Source: Thermoproteota archaeon (GTDB lineage: Archaea > Korarchaeota > Korarchaeia > Korarchaeales > Korarchaeaceae). From it: a stretch of DNA of 17,191 bases. This document shows, piece by piece, positions 14,613 through 17,191 of the stretch (its first letter is position 1; every line of letters starts with the position of its first letter). A program made the translations under genes and the position numbers. The stretch covers positions 1 through 17,191 of the forward strand of contig QMVZ01000018.1 in NCBI GenBank assembly GCA_003661365.1, in the 5' to 3' direction. The notes under the pieces are model-generated. The model searched no databases, was not told where the DNA came from, and was given only the letters and a program-made list of their open reading frames with translations.

Positions 14613-15775
14613 GCGAAGAAAGAACAATCGAGCTTCTGATTGGACCTCAACACCCGTCATCAGGTCATATGAGACTATATGCTGAAGTCGACGGTGATAT
14701 AGTGGTCAGACTTAGGCCAAACATAGGATATGTCCACCGGACCGTGGAGAAACTTGCAGAAACAAAGAAATACATCCAGATAATACCTTTAGTTGAGAGA
14801 CCATCTCTTGCGGACACCGCAAACCACAATCTTGGATATGTACTCGCATTGGAAAAGCTTCTAGGGATAGAAGCTCCCCCAAGAGCCCAGTATCTTAGGA
14901 CTATTCTTGCAGAGATGAACAGGATTCACAGCCATTTCTATGGATTGGGGATACATGGGATCATGCTGGGATCCTCTACAATATTCATGTGGGGTTTCGC
15001 AGATAGGGAAATAATGATTGAGATGGCTCAACGACTGACGGGCGCCAGATTAACATATTCTTACATTATCCCTGGCGGCGTAAGACGAGATTTGCCCCAA
15101 GGCTTCGAAGACGAGATGGAAAAAGCTCTGCGGTATATAGAGAGAAGATTGAAGGATTATGGCAAGCTATTCCTCCGTAATCCGGTTACGCGTGCAAGGT
15201 TAGAAGGCGTGGGCGTGCTCAAGAAGGAGGATGCCATAAAACTCGGAATTGTGGGACCTAATCTAAGGGCTTCAGGAGTCCCCTATGACGTGAGAAAGGT
15301 TCAACCATACTGCGCATATCCTGAACTGGAGTTTGATGTTGCTGTAAGAGAAGAAGGAGATTCGATGGCCAGAGTATTGGTCAGGGTCGAAGAGATAAGG
15401 CAAAGTATGAGGATCATAAGACAAGTTCTCAAGCAAATTCCTGACGGCCCGATTCTCAGTGAGAATTACCTGAAGATGATACCACCGAAGTGGAAGGAGT
15501 TTGTAGAGAAAAAGGGTAGAATAAAGTTCCCAGCCATCATGGCTAATTTGAGACCTCCTAAAGGGGAGGCCTTCTCTAGGGTGGAGGCTGCCAGAGGAGA
15601 GTTAGTGTACTACATCGTAAGCGATGGAAGTGTGACTCCATATCGACTTAGAATGGTGACTCCTTCCTTCAGAAACGTTGTGCTGTTCGAACACCTTATA
15701 CAAGGATGCAGAGTTGCTGATATTCCCGCAATTTACGGTAGTCTGGATTACTTCCCTCCGGAGGCTGATCGATGA
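14609..15775 (+). CDS. nuoD: Complex I subunit NuoD (49 kDa)
   Basis: NuoD forms the quinone pocket with NuoB. The 388-residue protein has GPQHPSSGHMRL (12-23), NIGYVHRTVEKLAE (38-51), ALEKLLGIEAPPRAQYLR, the PGGVRRDLP loop and the C-terminal IYGSLDYFPPEADR. The hydrogenase CxxC pairs are absent at both ends, so this is a quinone-linked complex I subunit and not a nickel enzyme. Aligned with the bacterial motif in which a tyrosine binds the quinone headgroup (DYL), this protein reads SLA (66-68), lacking the tyrosine. The start is TTG 14609, eight bases after GGAGGGG. The stop overlaps nuoH (ATGA). No nuoE, nuoF or nuoG follows. Confidence 0.96.
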   Translation: MSEERTIELLIGPQHPSSGHMRLYAEVDGDIVVRLRPNIGYVHRTVEKLAETKKYIQIIPLVERPSLADTANHNLGYVLALEKLLGIEAPPRAQYLRTILAEMNRIHSHFYGLGIHGIMLGSSTIFMWGFADREIMIEMAQRLTGARLTYSYIIPGGVRRDLPQGFEDEMEKALRYIERRLKDYGKLFLRNPVTRARLEGVGVLKKEDAIKLGIVGPNLRASGVPYDVRKVQPYCAYPELEFDVAVREEGDSMARVLVRVEEIRQSMRIIRQVLKQIPDGPILSENYLKMIPPKWKEFVEKKGRIKFPAIMANLRPPKGEAFSRVEAARGELVYYIVSDGSVTPYRLRMVTPSFRNVVLFEHLIQGCRVADIPAIYGSLDYFPPEADR

Positions 15776-16818
15776 TGAATTTGATGGATCTTTTGAAGTG
15801 GATTTTAGATCTTTTGTTTTCTCCTTGGCTGTTCGTACCTCTGATATTCCCTGGACTCATAACAGTCTTTGCTATCCTGCTTTTCATAATATGGTTCGAA
15901 AGGAAACTGGCAGCAAAGGTTCAACTCAGATATGGGCCCCTTTATGTATTGAAACAGCTAGGAGGAGCAATACAGCTGGTCGCTGACCTTATTAGGTATC
16001 TCTTTGCTGAACCAATAGTCCCAGAACAGACAGACAAACTGGCTTTTGTGTTGGGACCCATATTCCTCTTTGCTGCTTCTTTCATCCCTTGTGTTATTAT
16101 TCCTGTAAGCTCCTCTTTCTACGCTATTAGGAGCGATATTGGGCTTCTAATATCCCTTGGATTGTTGACATTTTCACCTGCCATAATCCTAATCATAGGG
16201 TGGGCAAGTAACAACAAGTTTTCACTTATAGGAGGATTAAGAGAGGGCTATTTAACAATGGCATACGAGATACCGCTATTCATATCTGCGCTCTCAATGG
16301 CTGCCCTCTACGGAACTATGGATCTAATTGAAATGGTAGAGACACAATCCGAAGGGACTTGGGGTATAATACTGAATCCACTCGCCGCTCTTACGTTCCT
16401 AATACTTGCATTCATGTCCACTTCCAGATTCCCATTCGAAATAGTTGAGGCTGAGAGTGAGATCGTGATGGGTCCCTTTACTGAGTATAGCGGAATTCTC
16501 TATGGTCTCACTATGGGGGCCTCCTATGTCAAGTTCTACGTGCTTTGCCTCTTATTCTCAATAATGTTCCTTGGAGGATGGCAGCCTGTGCCTAGCTTGC
16601 TCAGCTGGAGCCCACTATTCTCAAGAATTATTTTGCCAGGAGTTATTCTCCTACTAAAATCCCTAGTCATAATGATCTTTGGAGTCTTCCTTAGATCAGT
16701 ATATCCTCGCTACAGGATAGACCAGGCTCTAAAGATTGGATGGCACATGATCCTGCCGCTGTCCATTGGATCAGTGTTTCTCTCCTTGGGTCTTATCCTG
16801 TTGGGGGTGGTACCATGA
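15772..16818 (+). CDS. nuoH: Complex I subunit NuoH
   Basis: NuoH is the membrane subunit linking the quinone site to proton pumping. The 348-residue hydrophobic protein has about eight membrane helices. Signatures present are FERKLAAKVQLRYGP (42-56), LIRYLFAEPIVP (73-84), GLREGYLTMAYEIPL (155-169), SRFPFEIVEAESE (218-230) and FTEYSG (236-241), which include the conserved loop acidic residues. In the PFD motif aspartate is replaced by glutamate (E223). The start ATG 15772 overlaps the nuoD stop; a second in-frame ATG follows immediately at 15775. The 3' end overlaps nuoI by four bases. Confidence 0.96.
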   Translation: MMNLMDLLKWILDLLFSPWLFVPLIFPGLITVFAILLFIIWFERKLAAKVQLRYGPLYVLKQLGGAIQLVADLIRYLFAEPIVPEQTDKLAFVLGPIFLFAASFIPCVIIPVSSSFYAIRSDIGLLISLGLLTFSPAIILIIGWASNNKFSLIGGLREGYLTMAYEIPLFISALSMAALYGTMDLIEMVETQSEGTWGIILNPLAALTFLILAFMSTSRFPFEIVEAESEIVMGPFTEYSGILYGLTMGASYVKFYVLCLLFSIMFLGGWQPVPSLLSWSPLFSRIILPGVILLLKSLVIMIFGVFLRSVYPRYRIDQALKIGWHMILPLSIGSVFLSLGLILLGVVP

Positions 16819-17191
16819 GTAAAGGAAAATCTACTCCAATAGGTAGGCTGATTAATCACCTTGAGGCTATAGAGACAGGAATCAAGTATCTGTTCATCCC
16901 TAGAATGACTGTGATGTATCCAGAGGAAGTAATGGAACTTCCTGAAGGGTACAGAGGGATGATAAAATATAACAAGGAGATTTGCATTAGTTGTGGGCTC
17001 TGTGCTCAGATATGTCCAGCTGATGCCATGAAAATGTACTTAGAAGAAACTAGTCTCGCTAAGGGAGGAGAAAAACAGGCGAAACCGAAGAGATATCCAG
17101 GAATTAACTACACAAGATGCATCTTTTGTGGATTTTGTGTTGATATTTGTCCTACTGGAGCAATAGAGCATGTTAGCATACATGATGTGGC
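16815..17191 (+). CDS. nuoI: Complex I subunit NuoI (3' end outside window)
   Basis: NuoI carries two [4Fe-4S] clusters (N6a, N6b) that feed electrons to N2. The visible 125 residues hold both ferredoxin motifs: C57-x2-C60-x2-C63-x3-C67-P and C102-x2-C105-x2-C108-x3-C112-P, with FIPRMTVMYPEE before them. Between the two motifs is a lysine-rich insert (about 79-93) that is longer than the linker I expect in bacterial NuoI. The start ATG 16815 overlaps the nuoH stop. The gene is cut by the window end; nuoJKLMN are expected beyond it. Confidence 0.96.
   Translation, partial: MSKGKSTPIGRLINHLEAIETGIKYLFIPRMTVMYPEEVMELPEGYRGMIKYNKEICISCGLCAQICPADAMKMYLEETSLAKGGEKQAKPKRYPGINYTRCIFCGFCVDICPTGAIEHVSIHDV

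Noticed and set aside
14609..15775. Energy-converting hydrogenase large subunit in place of NuoD
   Set aside because: Both nickel-binding CxxC motifs are missing; the ends match the complex I type.
15678..15986. 102-residue open frame across the nuoD-nuoH junction
   Set aside because: It lies in another frame of two clear complex I genes and shows no family motif.
1..17191. tRNA or rRNA genes, CRISPR array, insertion sequences or other mobile elements
   Set aside because: No T-loop-like GGTTC motif in a tRNA context, no regularly spaced repeats, no transposase or integrase, and no target-site duplications were seen by eye in the gaps.

Overview
This window looks like chromosomal DNA of a thermophilic archaeon, most likely in the Thermoproteota (TACK) group. 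The main clues are archaeal-type TATA elements upstream of several genes, many TTG start codons (six of seventeen genes), AGA/AGG-dominated arginine codons, two geranylgeranyl-reductase-family proteins, a Sulfolobus-like short polyprenyl diphosphate synthase, and a complex I operon that goes directly from nuoD to nuoH without nuoEFG. The exact lineage cannot be fixed from the sequence alone.

Region 1 (1-7615) is a [NiFe]-hydrogenase island. It starts inside the small subunit gene, followed by the complete large subunit with both Ni-binding CxxC motifs and an uncleaved C-terminal tail. A matching maturation endopeptidase lies on the opposite strand. Then come hypC (+), hypE (-), hypD (+) and hypF (+), which together build and insert the Fe(CN)2CO part of the active site. 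hypA and hypB (nickel insertion) and any membrane cytochrome partner are not in the window. Genes in this part are packed as convergent or divergent pairs that overlap or share very short promoter regions.

Region 2 (7616-13244) is an isoprenoid and radical-enzyme region. It holds two translationally coupled geranylgeranyl-reductase-like flavoproteins, a 272-residue trans-prenyl diphosphate synthase that best fits a hexaprenyl (C30) type, and a cobalamin-binding radical SAM enzyme. The gaps (275, 275 and 242 bases) hold candidate promoters, a possible structured transcript near 10003-10110, and two perfect palindromes (11221-11237 and 13059-13074).

Region 3 (13245-17191) is the start of a complex I operon, nuoA-B-C-D-H-I, with tightly overlapping genes. 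NuoI is cut by the window end.

A unifying reading, which is inference, is an H2-to-quinone respiratory island: a hydrogenase and its maturation set, enzymes that could make and saturate the C30 tail of a lipoquinone (and possibly modify it or the membrane lipids by radical chemistry), and a quinone-reactive proton pump. The radical SAM enzyme and its linkage to the isoprenoid genes is the least explained and most interesting part.
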